From Vibrio diabolicus (GTDB lineage: Bacteria > Pseudomonadota > Gammaproteobacteria > Enterobacterales > Vibrionaceae): a DNA stretch of 64,000 nucleotides. The stretch lies in the NCBI GenBank assembly GCA_001048675.1, contig CCKK01000001.1, positions 1 to 64,000 on the forward strand, written 5' to 3'. Both the position numbers and the translations under genes were made by a program. Of the stretch, positions 20,070-28,027 are shown in pieces (the stretch's first letter is position 1; each line of letters starts with the position of its first letter). The notes under the pieces were generated by a model. It had not been told where the DNA came from. It ran no database searches and saw nothing but the letters and a program-made list of their open reading frames with translations.

Positions 20070-20097
20070 GAAAGCCCCGAGTTCGGGGCTTTTTTGC
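20070..20097 (+). terminator. terminator after the SPOR-like gene
   Basis: AAGCCCCGA, loop GT, TCGGGGCTTTTTT, about 30 nt after the stop. The T-tract points to plus-strand use. Confidence 0.85.
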
Positions 20098-20114
20098 GGT
20101 CTCAAATATTATCG

Positions 20115-20258
20115 CTATTTGAGTGGCGTTTCTTTGTGACAGTTAGAGCAGATATACACTTCTTTAATGCCGACCAAGCGTTCCCAAAGCGTTCTGCGTC
20201 TTCTACGCAAATGCACGCTATCACAGCAAGGGTTAACGATGGTTGCTTTAGTCATCAT
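20115..20258 (-). CDS. Small zinc-ribbon-like protein, 47 residues
   Basis: A short gene whose ATG overlaps the stop of the big lipoprotein gene (GATGATGACTAA: ATG at 20258 or 20255, TAA at 20250-20248), an arrangement for translational coupling. The product starts MMTKATIVNPCCDSVHLRRR, then has a basic run of five Arg, a WERLVGIKEVY segment and CSNCHKE before the end. Two Cys pairs around a short basic domain suggest a zinc ribbon like the many 40-60 residue bacterial proteins of this shape. Molecular role unknown. It is the last gene of the kinase/sigma cluster by position. Confidence 0.65.
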   Translation of the reverse strand: MMTKATIVNPCCDSVHLRRRRRTLWERLVGIKEVYICSNCHKETPLK

Positions 20259-22569
20259 CGCCAGGCTCCAAAATCGGGAGCGAACTCGCGATGCTCGTCA
20301 TGGCTTCTTTGTTGTGAGAGTACAGACCATATTCCGGCGCGGATTCATGACCGTTTTGCTCTTTACTCCAACGAATACCGATGTAGAAGTCACCAAAATC
20401 ACGGTTGATGTAACGATGACGAGTTTTGTAATCTGACTCTGAGCCTGTTTCTTTTAGAATCAGCAGCTCACGGCCTTCATCACTCTGGATTTCCCAATTA
20501 CCTGGAGTTTGGAATCCTGTTGGCATGAACGACGTGTAGTTGTAAGTATCAGCGTCGTACTCGTACGTACCTGACGAGTATTTCAGGACTTTGTCGTCGC
20601 CCGAGCCTTTACTTTCTACCATCAAGTCATGCTCTACCGTGCCGTGTTTGATGTGTTCTGCAACCGAAAGTGATTCTGCGAATGGTGTATTGCTTGAATC
20701 CATCCAGAACAGCTCATCGTCTGAGATTTTAACGATCATCTGAGTGCCGTTATGCTCGGTTGTGTGCTGGTACAGCATTTCATACTCTTCGCCGTAGCTG
20801 TTGTATAGCTTGCCGTCTTTCAGCTCGACGTCTTCACAGTCTTTATTGTGGTATTCCGCGTAACCAGTTTGTTGGTCTAGATCGGAAAGAATAGCGTAGG
20901 CATCGTGTTCCCATGTGTTTTCTAGGAAGTCGCTGATGCTCGCTTTGTACTCTTGATTCATCTCATCATGGTTTGAGCCCCAGCAGAATAGTAGGCCTTC
21001 AGAGTCTTGCATCAACATGGCATAGCCAATTTCACCGTCTTTTTGTGCAAAGCTACCCATTTTCCACTCTTGGCCGTTGAAGTGCTCTTGAGTGAAGCCC
21101 AAAGTCGGCACTACTGGTGGTGGCGTGACGCCTTCGATAACCGTTGGCATGCTGAGCGCAATCTGTACCGCGGTATGGCCATCTGTTGCGCTAATCGCAA
21201 GTGCTGCACCAGCTTCGCTCGCTTTTGTCGGTGTGCCTTTAATGGTGACAATCGCATTACCATCCTCAGATACTGTTAGACCTTCAATGTCCACATAGTC
21301 CGCTGAGTAGTCGGTGATATGACCGTCTTTATCTTGGAACAAGTTAGAAATATCGAGCGTTTGCTCAAATACTTCACCTTGTTGTAGGTACCAACCATCA
21401 ACGATGGACTGTAGATGCGCTTGTTCTGTTTCTACAACCATTGGTGGTAAGTTTGCCGATTCGATTTCGAACTTAAATACGGTGCTTACCGTACCCAAAA
21501 CCTTACCTAAAGAATCAATGTCTTGCGCCGTTAGGACTATCTCAAAATCACCAGCTTTTTCTACGATAGCAGTCGGATATAGAACAATCAGGTTGCCAGT
21601 TTGCGCAACTTCAATGCCTGTGCCTGCTAAGTTGTGCGTCAGTTTGGTTGTCACAAGGTTTTGGTCTTTGTCTGTGAAAAGACCTTCGATGTTTAGTTCA
21701 ACGCCATCAAAGCCTGCGCCTTGTACGATTTTTGGTAATTTGCCAAGCTTATCTTTAGCAGCCTCTTCGACGGTTTCGTTTACGGTTAGCTTGTTATTGA
21801 TTGCCGTTTCAGGTGCTAAGTTGTCGCTATTTGGGGTCGCGTCAGTGATGATTGGACGTAGACTTGGGTCATTGATGTTTTCGCCAGATGCAACAAGACG
21901 TTCCACTTCTTGGTTTGCCGCTTGAGCAAATTCAGTGGCCTTTTTCTCGTAGTTAGCTGGGTTTTGCGCTTTTGAGTCGGTCAGAATCTGAGCGGTTTTA
22001 TGTAGTTCGGCGTTTTTTGTCGCACCTTCAACAAAATCACTGTACAGATCAATTGGTGCTTCTTCTGAGCCTCCTAGCGCTTGGTTTACCTTGGCTTTTG
22101 CGTCTTCTTCACTAATGGATGGATTTTTTGCCATTTCAATCGCAACAAGGTCCGTGATAGGTGAAATCACGTTTGACGATGTTGGTGCACGGAACACGAT
22201 TTCGTGGGCCATGGCTTGGCCTGGATGATCCATATCAACCGTGTATTTGCCAGCGTACTCTTTAGCATCCAAAGCGATAAGCTGTTTCTGCTTTGCACCG
22301 TTTGGTGTAATGGTCTGCAGCGCTAGAGTGCTTTCTGGTTTTGCATCCAATTTAAGCTGACCTTTCTCATCGGTCAGACCAAGGAATGTTTCTTGAGTGT
22401 CCCATTGGCCGTTGTTGTTCGTATCTTCAAAAACAACTGCATGTTTGAAGTAGCCGTCAAAGCCTGTGATCACAACACCGTTGTTAGCACTGTTTGAACC
22501 ACCATCTGAACCGCCACAGCCAGTAAGAGCGATAGCCACTGACGCTGCTAATAAACTCACCTTATTCAT
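20248..22569 (-). CDS. Large cadherin-like surface lipoprotein (unknown function)
   Basis: 773 residues. Lipoprotein signal with lipobox LTGC (Cys18) and a GGSDGGSNS linker. Asp is not at +2, so outer-membrane sorting is expected. DTNNNGQWD (about 49-57) is a calcium-loop-like motif. A helical, Ala/Glu/Lys-rich region follows (about 130-270). Then come two cadherin/Ig-like repeats with the marks GLFTDKDQNL (about 295) and NLFQDKDGH (about 410), and a C-terminal domain with few recognised features (GKLYNSYGEEYEML, FMPTGFQTPGNWEIQSDEGRELLILKETGSES). The protein is acidic. I do not recognise a named family for the whole. The DKDG-type repeats are shared with the membrane protein encoded upstream, which suggests a common ancestor or matched adhesion partners. 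Confidence 0.8.
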   Translation of the reverse strand: MNKVSLLAASVAIALTGCGGSDGGSNSANNGVVITGFDGYFKHAVVFEDTNNNGQWDTQETFLGLTDEKGQLKLDAKPESTLALQTITPNGAKQKQLIALDAKEYAGKYTVDMDHPGQAMAHEIVFRAPTSSNVISPITDLVAIEMAKNPSISEEDAKAKVNQALGGSEEAPIDLYSDFVEGATKNAELHKTAQILTDSKAQNPANYEKKATEFAQAANQEVERLVASGENINDPSLRPIITDATPNSDNLAPETAINNKLTVNETVEEAAKDKLGKLPKIVQGAGFDGVELNIEGLFTDKDQNLVTTKLTHNLAGTGIEVAQTGNLIVLYPTAIVEKAGDFEIVLTAQDIDSLGKVLGTVSTVFKFEIESANLPPMVVETEQAHLQSIVDGWYLQQGEVFEQTLDISNLFQDKDGHITDYSADYVDIEGLTVSEDGNAIVTIKGTPTKASEAGAALAISATDGHTAVQIALSMPTVIEGVTPPPVVPTLGFTQEHFNGQEWKMGSFAQKDGEIGYAMLMQDSEGLLFCWGSNHDEMNQEYKASISDFLENTWEHDAYAILSDLDQQTGYAEYHNKDCEDVELKDGKLYNSYGEEYEMLYQHTTEHNGTQMIVKISDDELFWMDSSNTPFAESLSVAEHIKHGTVEHDLMVESKGSGDDKVLKYSSGTYEYDADTYNYTSFMPTGFQTPGNWEIQSDEGRELLILKETGSESDYKTRHRYINRDFGDFYIGIRWSKEQNGHESAPEYGLYSHNKEAMTSIASSLPILEPGDDD

Positions 22570-22629
22570 TATTCATTTGTCCTTGTTTCGTTTCCGAATG
22601 AGAAAGTCGCTTTTTTATTGTTTTTATCT

Positions 22630-22653
22630 TTCAATCTCACTAGTGAGATTGAA
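22630..22653. promoter_or_regulatory. 24-bp perfect palindrome upstream of the lipoprotein gene
   Basis: Half site TTCAATCTCACT followed without spacer by its exact reverse complement, 60-85 nt before the lipoprotein start. It is far longer than chance would give. It may be a regulator's operator or an RNA hairpin in the leader. It has no T-tract on the coding side, so a terminator is unlikely. Confidence 0.6.
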
Positions 22654-22831
22654 GAGAGTGGTGTCTTTTTAATGACTATTGAGCCTAGGTTCAAGACACG
22701 AAAAACCGCACAAAACCCGTAAAATTTATTTCTATTTTTTGTCTATGATGGAAAATTGATAATTTGATCACGGTTCCAGTTTTATTTTGGAGATGATTGT
22801 TTTGTCAAAATAACCACCTGTAAAGAAAGGT

Positions 22832-24394
22832 CTATTGGGTGTCGCTAAGGACAGGGGCGTGATAAATCATGTTGATCTTAAATTCCTCAACGCGATCAGC
22901 AAATTGAGGGTGAGGTTTAAGCACATAACTGTAGACTTCGCCTGGAATGAATATGTCGTAATCTGTGTATTCAAGGTTGTAAAACATAAATGTTCGTTGC
23001 CAGTAATCATCTGGCCATTCAGCACAATGTATTGGAGTTATGCCGTCAAAATCCATTGAGCTAGAGATAATATCGGCAAACTCTCCTCGCCCCGCTACGA
23101 TAGAGCTGTACCAGTAAAATAAATAATCATGACAAAATAGGTCATGTTGATTTGATTTCATATTGAGATCAGAGTCCAGCTTGTGCACTGGTTCGTTACC
23201 CTGAACACTTCTATCAAATATGTAGTTGCTAGCAGTCCCGTTTATGTAACCCCCTCCTGAAATGGGAAAGAGGTAGTCAAACAACGTTCCTTGATATTCG
23301 TACTCACCAGTGTGGACATTGATGCGCTTTTCCATCGATTGCTTGTTTTTTTGCATGGTATAGCTTTCGAATTGTTTGCCATCAAACACGGTGGTGAAAT
23401 AGTTCTGAGTCTCTTTATGAACCTGAGATGCGTATACCTTTTTGGTGGTCCAAATTTGGCGTACGCCGTGGACATAAACAATCAACGAGTCATCACTGAT
23501 TTTGTACTCACCCACCTTTTTTAAGTCTCCCTTTTCAGGACACTGGTGTTTGTTGTTTGAGGCGGCATAACGTACCTCGTCATCCTCAAACTGAAACGCT
23601 TCGCAATACACCACTTCATACGCGTACGCGGTACCGCCAAGGTTTTGCGTCGTCTCCAAGCGATAGACAGTGTCGCCAATTAACGGGTGTTCCGTGTCAT
23701 TGTGACCTGGAGTGACAACAGGCAACTCAAAACGTGTTGTGACCCACGCATGGTCGCTGTCGCCGTGGTAATCATCACGCGCCGCTACCGCCAGGTATGT
23801 GGTGGTTTTAATGTTCTCTGGTGCACCTAGCACCATCATTTGTCCTTGGTTTAGCACCCTTAATCCATTGGCGTTTTCGAGCCAAATCCGAGTGGTGAGG
23901 AGATCGCCATCCGGGTCTTCAAACAGTTGGTTAAGATTGAGCGAATAGCTAATCGGAGAGTTTTGGTTGAGCTCCCAAGCATAAATAATGGTTTGTAGCT
24001 GTTGTTCCACCGTGAGGTTGATGATGGGTTTATTATTCTCTGATGGGTCCTCTTTTGAGCGACTGTCTTCATAACCCACAGACGAGTCGTAAAAAGAGCC
24101 GTCTTCTGTAGTATGAAATGGGTTCGTAACTGGCCCTGGTTGTCCTAAAATGGCAGAGTTGAAGGCGTCATCACCGTCTTTTGTGTGGGCGTTCTCCAAC
24201 GCAGATCCCGTCAACGCTTGCTTTACTTCAACTAAAGATGTGCGCTCATATTGACGATGTGTTCGCGTGGTTGATTGGCTAGTACTGTCTGATGAGTTCG
24301 CCGCGGATGCTAAGCTGGTTTCGTCTGACATGCAGTATACGCCGAGCAAACCAACGCAGATGGCGCCGATTATCCAAAACTTTTTGCTTCTCAT
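22832..24394 (-). CDS. Membrane-anchored cadherin-like protein (unknown function)
   Basis: 520 residues from the ATG at 24394, whose A is the last base of the sigma gene's TAA stop (TAATG overlap), so the two are coupled. The N-terminus is a signal anchor (SKKFWIIGAICVGLLGVYCM), then a Ser/Thr-rich stretch. A cadherin-like domain follows (about residues 140-255, NQLFEDPDGDLLTT then VAARDDYHGDSDHAW), and a long C-terminal domain of its own, rich in Tyr and Cys pairs. An earlier start at 24469 would lie inside the sigma gene. A position right after an ECF sigma gene is where an anti-sigma factor is often found, but no zinc-type or RskA-type anti-sigma motif is visible, so that role is only a guess. 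Confidence 0.8.
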   Translation of the reverse strand: MRSKKFWIIGAICVGLLGVYCMSDETSLASAANSSDSTSQSTTRTHRQYERTSLVEVKQALTGSALENAHTKDGDDAFNSAILGQPGPVTNPFHTTEDGSFYDSSVGYEDSRSKEDPSENNKPIINLTVEQQLQTIIYAWELNQNSPISYSLNLNQLFEDPDGDLLTTRIWLENANGLRVLNQGQMMVLGAPENIKTTTYLAVAARDDYHGDSDHAWVTTRFELPVVTPGHNDTEHPLIGDTVYRLETTQNLGGTAYAYEVVYCEAFQFEDDEVRYAASNNKHQCPEKGDLKKVGEYKISDDSLIVYVHGVRQIWTTKKVYASQVHKETQNYFTTVFDGKQFESYTMQKNKQSMEKRINVHTGEYEYQGTLFDYLFPISGGGYINGTASNYIFDRSVQGNEPVHKLDSDLNMKSNQHDLFCHDYLFYWYSSIVAGRGEFADIISSSMDFDGITPIHCAEWPDDYWQRTFMFYNLEYTDYDIFIPGEVYSYVLKPHPQFADRVEEFKINMIYHAPVLSDTQ

Positions 24395-24966
24395 TACGCG
24401 TGCGCCATTCGTGATTGCAACCAGCTGCGAGAGAATTTTAGGTCTTTCTCTATTAAGCTTGCGCTGCACTCGAGCAGTTCACTGATTTCTTGGTTTTTCA
24501 TTCCCATTAAATACTTGAGTTTGAGTGCACTTGATTGGCGTGGGTAACGGCTACTGAAGTTATCCAGCGCTTTATCCATGATGATCAATTGTTCGAAGCG
24601 ATCTTCTTCATCTCTCATCAATGTGATGTGTTGACGCTTTTGCGCTTGGTGTGAGCGTGCGTTATCGATCAAGATTTGACGCATCACTTTGGCGGCCATC
24701 AAAAAGAAATCACGTTTTGTTTCAATTTCACTCATGTCGCAGTTGGACATCTTTAGGTAAGCATCATGAATTAATGCCGTGGTGCTGTTGACGCTATCAG
24801 CCAATACTTTGTTGTCGGTGCCGTACTTTTCCGCGTTTCGTTCACGCTCGTGTTGGGCGATCTTACGTAACTGCAAATACGCAAATTGGTAAAGCTCACT
24901 CTCAGCTTGTTTATCACCAGATTGCCATTGTTGAATGATTTGTGTCAGTGCTACTGCTGTTGCCAT
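24394..24966 (-). CDS. ECF-type RNA polymerase sigma factor (PF07638-like)
   Basis: 190 residues. Region 2 covers about residues 10-115 (ELYQFAYLQLRKIAQHERER, then TTALIHDAYLKM and the DFFLMAAKVMRQILIDNARSHQAQKR helix). Region 4 covers about 130-185 (LDNFSSRYPRQSSALKLKYLMGMKNQEISELLECSASLIEKDLKFSRSWL), an HTH for the -35 element. It matches the sigma-70 ECF group with RxxLIDxAR in region 2, a group elsewhere found beside Ser/Thr kinases. It lies between the split secreted protein (2 nt gap) and the membrane protein (1 nt overlap), so it belongs to one transcript. Its target promoter is unknown. Confidence 0.9.
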   Translation of the reverse strand: MATAVALTQIIQQWQSGDKQAESELYQFAYLQLRKIAQHERERNAEKYGTDNKVLADSVNSTTALIHDAYLKMSNCDMSEIETKRDFFLMAAKVMRQILIDNARSHQAQKRQHITLMRDEEDRFEQLIIMDKALDNFSSRYPRQSSALKLKYLMGMKNQEISELLECSASLIEKDLKFSRSWLQSRMAHA

Positions 24967-24968
24967 GG

Positions 24969-26442
24969 TTATACATCCTCGCTCACTTTGACAAATTCAG
25001 AAATGGTGTGGGTTTCAATGCGATCAGAGCCGTCTCGGTTGCGGAGAACATCTTGTTGATAGCGATATAAAATGCCTTGTTCCCAAGTTGCGCCAGCGGG
25101 CAGATATTCCCAAGTGGTGTAATTGATTTCGGCAGGGGTCGTTGACCAACGTACCATGACATTCATTTGCGCAAGCTCGGCTTTGGGTTCGTCATTGTTG
25201 ACCCACCACATGTCCGCATACTCTTGGGTGACATCTTGGGTGTATAGGCTTGTGTCGGTTGGACAGGTGTCTGCATTGTGCGGCAGTCGCATGACTTGTT
25301 GGTGGCGCATCAATAGGCACGATTGTGTCATGGACTGCTGGTGGTATTGGGTCTGCTGCCATACCCCGAGGTAGTCGATGTCGTGTTCGTTCGTGTTGGG
25401 GTAGGTAAACCACAGCATTTCTGTACGATTGTGGTGGTGGATGTTTTTTTTACGTCCCAAGGCCTTGTACTTTTTCCATCAGTAGCTCAGTACTTGGATC
25501 AAAGTTGAGCGCAACGGAGCGGTATTTCCAGTCGCCTTCATCATCAAAGTCTTCAAGAGAGAAGCCATTCAAATCGTTGCGGGTGCATCCAGTGATTGAG
25601 CAACCGACGATATTAAACCAATCCGCAAATTTGCTTATCGGCTCGACAATGTCTTCCGTGATAGGGCGCTTCATCGAGAGGAAACAGCCTTGAAAATGGT
25701 CGCCAACGCTTGGGTGCTCAATCAATGAATCTTTGGTGATGGTGAATCGAGTTTCACCAAACGGTGGGCGATATTTAGGATGATGTTGATAACGTAAATC
25801 GTAAGCACAAGCGCGGCCTTGCCAATCTTTCTTTTTGATCACGATGTTTTTGAACGTCATGCCGCGAGGTTCAAAGATGATCTCATCTGAGGCAAAGTTT
25901 TTTTCAATGTACTGCTGGCTTTCGTTTAGGTGCTCGATTGCCTCATCGACAGATACCCAGTCGAGATTGAGGTGACGTTTGGCGTCATCCAGATAATTGA
26001 GGTCAAGGCCCTTGAGCTGGTTTTGAAAGCGAGCATCAGACAACACGCGGTTGGCTAAGACAATTTCCTTCCGATTCTCAGGCGTACTGTCGAGAGAGAG
26101 CAGCAGACGCGTCATATTGATGCTACGACTGGGTTTGGTTGTTGCCATCGTCGGTGTAAGCACTTCTTGGCTCGATAAGGTTGTCAGCAGATAACCCTTA
26201 TCATCGTTGCCAAGGAAGAAGCTAATCACATCACCAGGTTGGTAGTGAAATGCCCCTTGTTGGGTAACGCCAGTGATATTGGAACTGGTTTTGTAATACA
26301 AGCCAGTCACTGGCGCATCGATAAAGTAGCCTTGCTTCAAGGTTGAAGTGGGCGGGTGTGAAGTGGCAGCAGAAGTATCTGCTGCTAACGTGGAGGTGGC
26401 CGTCAATGCAGACAGCCAAAATACCACTGAACGTGTATACAT
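24969..26442 (-). pseudogene. Secreted protein of the kinase/sigma cluster (split by +1 shift)
   Basis: Two overlapping frames that read as one protein of about 490 residues. The first (26442 to TAA at 25450) has a signal peptide (VVFWLSALTATSTLAA) and a GYFIDAPVTGLYYKTSSN...GAFHYQPGDVISFFLG module, found in several Vibrio/Shewanella surface proteins. The second (to 24969) continues as RKKNIHHHNRTEMLWFTYPN and ends SEFVKVSEDV. The frames switch between GGG ACG TAA and the A8 run. Dropping one base (GGG to GG, 25456-25458) restores GLGRKKNIHHH. An alternative reading is +1 slippage at the ACG-TAA stop, or two separate genes with a TTG start at 25460. No function is recognised. Confidence 0.65.
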
Positions 26443-26455
26443 CTTGTTTTAAGCC

Positions 26456-27808
26456 TTATTGGTTGGTGCTGTCCTCAGACGCACAATTTGGCTGACAACT
26501 CATTGGAGTAGTTAGGTGCTTCTTTGGCACCGGTGTCATCATCGCCAACAACATTTTTTGTTTTATATGTTTGGGGATATCTGGATTAGAGAGTATCCGC
26601 CTTCGTGTTAACTCCATCATGGAGCTCACCGAAAGGTGTTCGACATTCTGCCCCTTCGCGTGGAAGATAAGGCGGGTCATTTCGTACATCATATCTTCTG
26701 CAATCTTCTTCTCTTGTTGCAGTTGGATATTCTTTTGCATCATGGCGCTGCCAAATAGCACACCTGAGAGTACGATGATGCCTGACAATGCCGAAGCAAG
26801 AGGGCGCCGTTGCACCAAGCGAAAGGCGCTATACAAGGGCCAGTGTTTTTTCTGCTCGATAGGGCGACGTTCGATAATTCGCTCGATATCAATGCGTAGC
26901 GCTCGCACATCTGGGTATCGCACTTGGGTGGCTGGACGCGTCGCCCGTCTTATCACCCAATACACATCAGACCAAACCGCTGGTGACGGAAACATCAAAG
27001 CGAGGATTTTGCCCAATGAATAAACATCGCTTTGTTCTGTCAGTACTTGTCCTGCCTGCTGCTCAGGGCTGGCAAAGTTTTGGCTAAAAGCAATCAGTGC
27101 CGAGGGTGAGCCCTCTCGGGTGGAGTGCGCTTTTTGAGTTAAGTTGAAGTCGAGCAGTTTGGGTCGTTTGCTACGATCAATCAGTATATTTTCTGGTTTC
27201 AGATCGGCATGCAAAACATGATGCTGGTGGGCGTGCTCCATCGCCTGACAAATCTGCTTAAACAGCAACAGTTTTTCCGTCTTTTCCAGCTTATTTTCTG
27301 ACAGGTATTCATCTAAGGTTTGACCAAATACCCGCTCCATCACGATGTAAACTGAATCTTGATGAAGACCGCCATCAAACACTTTCGCTATGTATGGATG
27401 GTTTAGGCGCGCGAGCAGTTGTGCCTCATCGAAGAGTGCACGTTGTCCCAGCACATTACTCAAATTGCTTTGAATAAACTTGATGGCCAGATCTTGTTCG
27501 AACGTTTCATCTGCACGTAGGGCGGCGTAAACGACACCCATGCCACCGCGACCCAACTCATGAGTTAGGCGATACTTACTGATGACTTCTCCGCTTAGAT
27601 CGACGTCTCGGTTCGTAGCCTGGTGAGCACCAAAGTAAAGTAACTGCGTTAATTGTTCTTCTGGTGTCTCATTGGCTAAAAGAGGAACGAGTTGTTGATA
27701 CAGCTCAGGTTGACTTTGTTGCAATGCTTGGAGGTATTGCTGCTTTTGGGAGTCGTCCAGATCAAGCAAGTGATAGTAAATCTGGGTTTCGCTAGAGCCT
27801 AACTGCAC
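26456..27808 (-). CDS. Membrane-anchored Ser/Thr protein kinase (Hanks type, unusual motifs)
   Basis: 450 residues. An N-terminal 75-residue helical lead-in, then the kinase domain (about 79-320). The glycine loop is LGRGGMGVVY, Lys is in DLAIKF (110), HADLKPEN (200-207) replaces the usual HRD, and DFN (220-222) replaces DFG. Catalytic Asp202, Asn207 and metal-binding Asp220 are present, so activity is possible. SPEQ (APE-like) and DVYSLGKIL follow. One TM (PLASALSGIIVLSGVLFGSAM, about 337-357) leads to a coiled-coil extracytoplasmic tail of about 90 residues. GTG 27808 starts the gene with only a weak ribosome site. It heads the cluster with the ECF sigma factor. Control of that sigma by phosphorylation is a hypothesis. 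Confidence 0.88.
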   Translation of the reverse strand: MQLGSSETQIYYHLLDLDDSQKQQYLQALQQSQPELYQQLVPLLANETPEEQLTQLLYFGAHQATNRDVDLSGEVISKYRLTHELGRGGMGVVYAALRADETFEQDLAIKFIQSNLSNVLGQRALFDEAQLLARLNHPYIAKVFDGGLHQDSVYIVMERVFGQTLDEYLSENKLEKTEKLLLFKQICQAMEHAHQHHVLHADLKPENILIDRSKRPKLLDFNLTQKAHSTREGSPSALIAFSQNFASPEQQAGQVLTEQSDVYSLGKILALMFPSPAVWSDVYWVIRRATRPATQVRYPDVRALRIDIERIIERRPIEQKKHWPLYSAFRLVQRRPLASALSGIIVLSGVLFGSAMMQKNIQLQQEKKIAEDMMYEMTRLIFHAKGQNVEHLSVSSMMELTRRRILSNPDIPKHIKQKMLLAMMTPVPKKHLTTPMSCQPNCASEDSTNQ

Positions 27809-27990
27809 TGTGCCTAATGTCTTATTCTTTTAGGTACGGCATTTTATAAGAACTTTGATATAAATGTCATTTATTTATTCGGCTTTGACTCACAATGTAT
27901 GAAACGCAATTTGGTGGCTAATAGAATAATAACGTCATGATTTTGCGAATTATTTTCACTGAGCTTGTCGACAGAGAGTCTATTCGTCAT

Positions 27991-28008
27991 AATGTTACTT
28001 GTAACATT
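27991..28008. promoter_or_regulatory. GntR operator upstream of gntR
   Basis: AATGTTAC-TT-GTAACATT is a perfect inverted repeat ending 20 bp before the gntR ATG. It shares ATGTTA/TAACAT arms with the operators at 33499-33528 in front of the gluconate permease gene. It implies autorepression by GntR. Confidence 0.7.
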
Positions 28009-28027
28009 ACTGATAAATCACATATTT

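Noticed and set aside
21007..22672. Plus-strand frames opposite the lipoprotein gene
   Set aside because: No start signals and no similarity. The lipoprotein frame has a lipobox and full-length domain structure.
25440..25460. A7 slippery site for -1 frameshifting in the secreted protein
   Set aside because: The required shift is +1, and the stop TAA precedes the A-run, so -1 slippage on the A-run cannot join the two frames.
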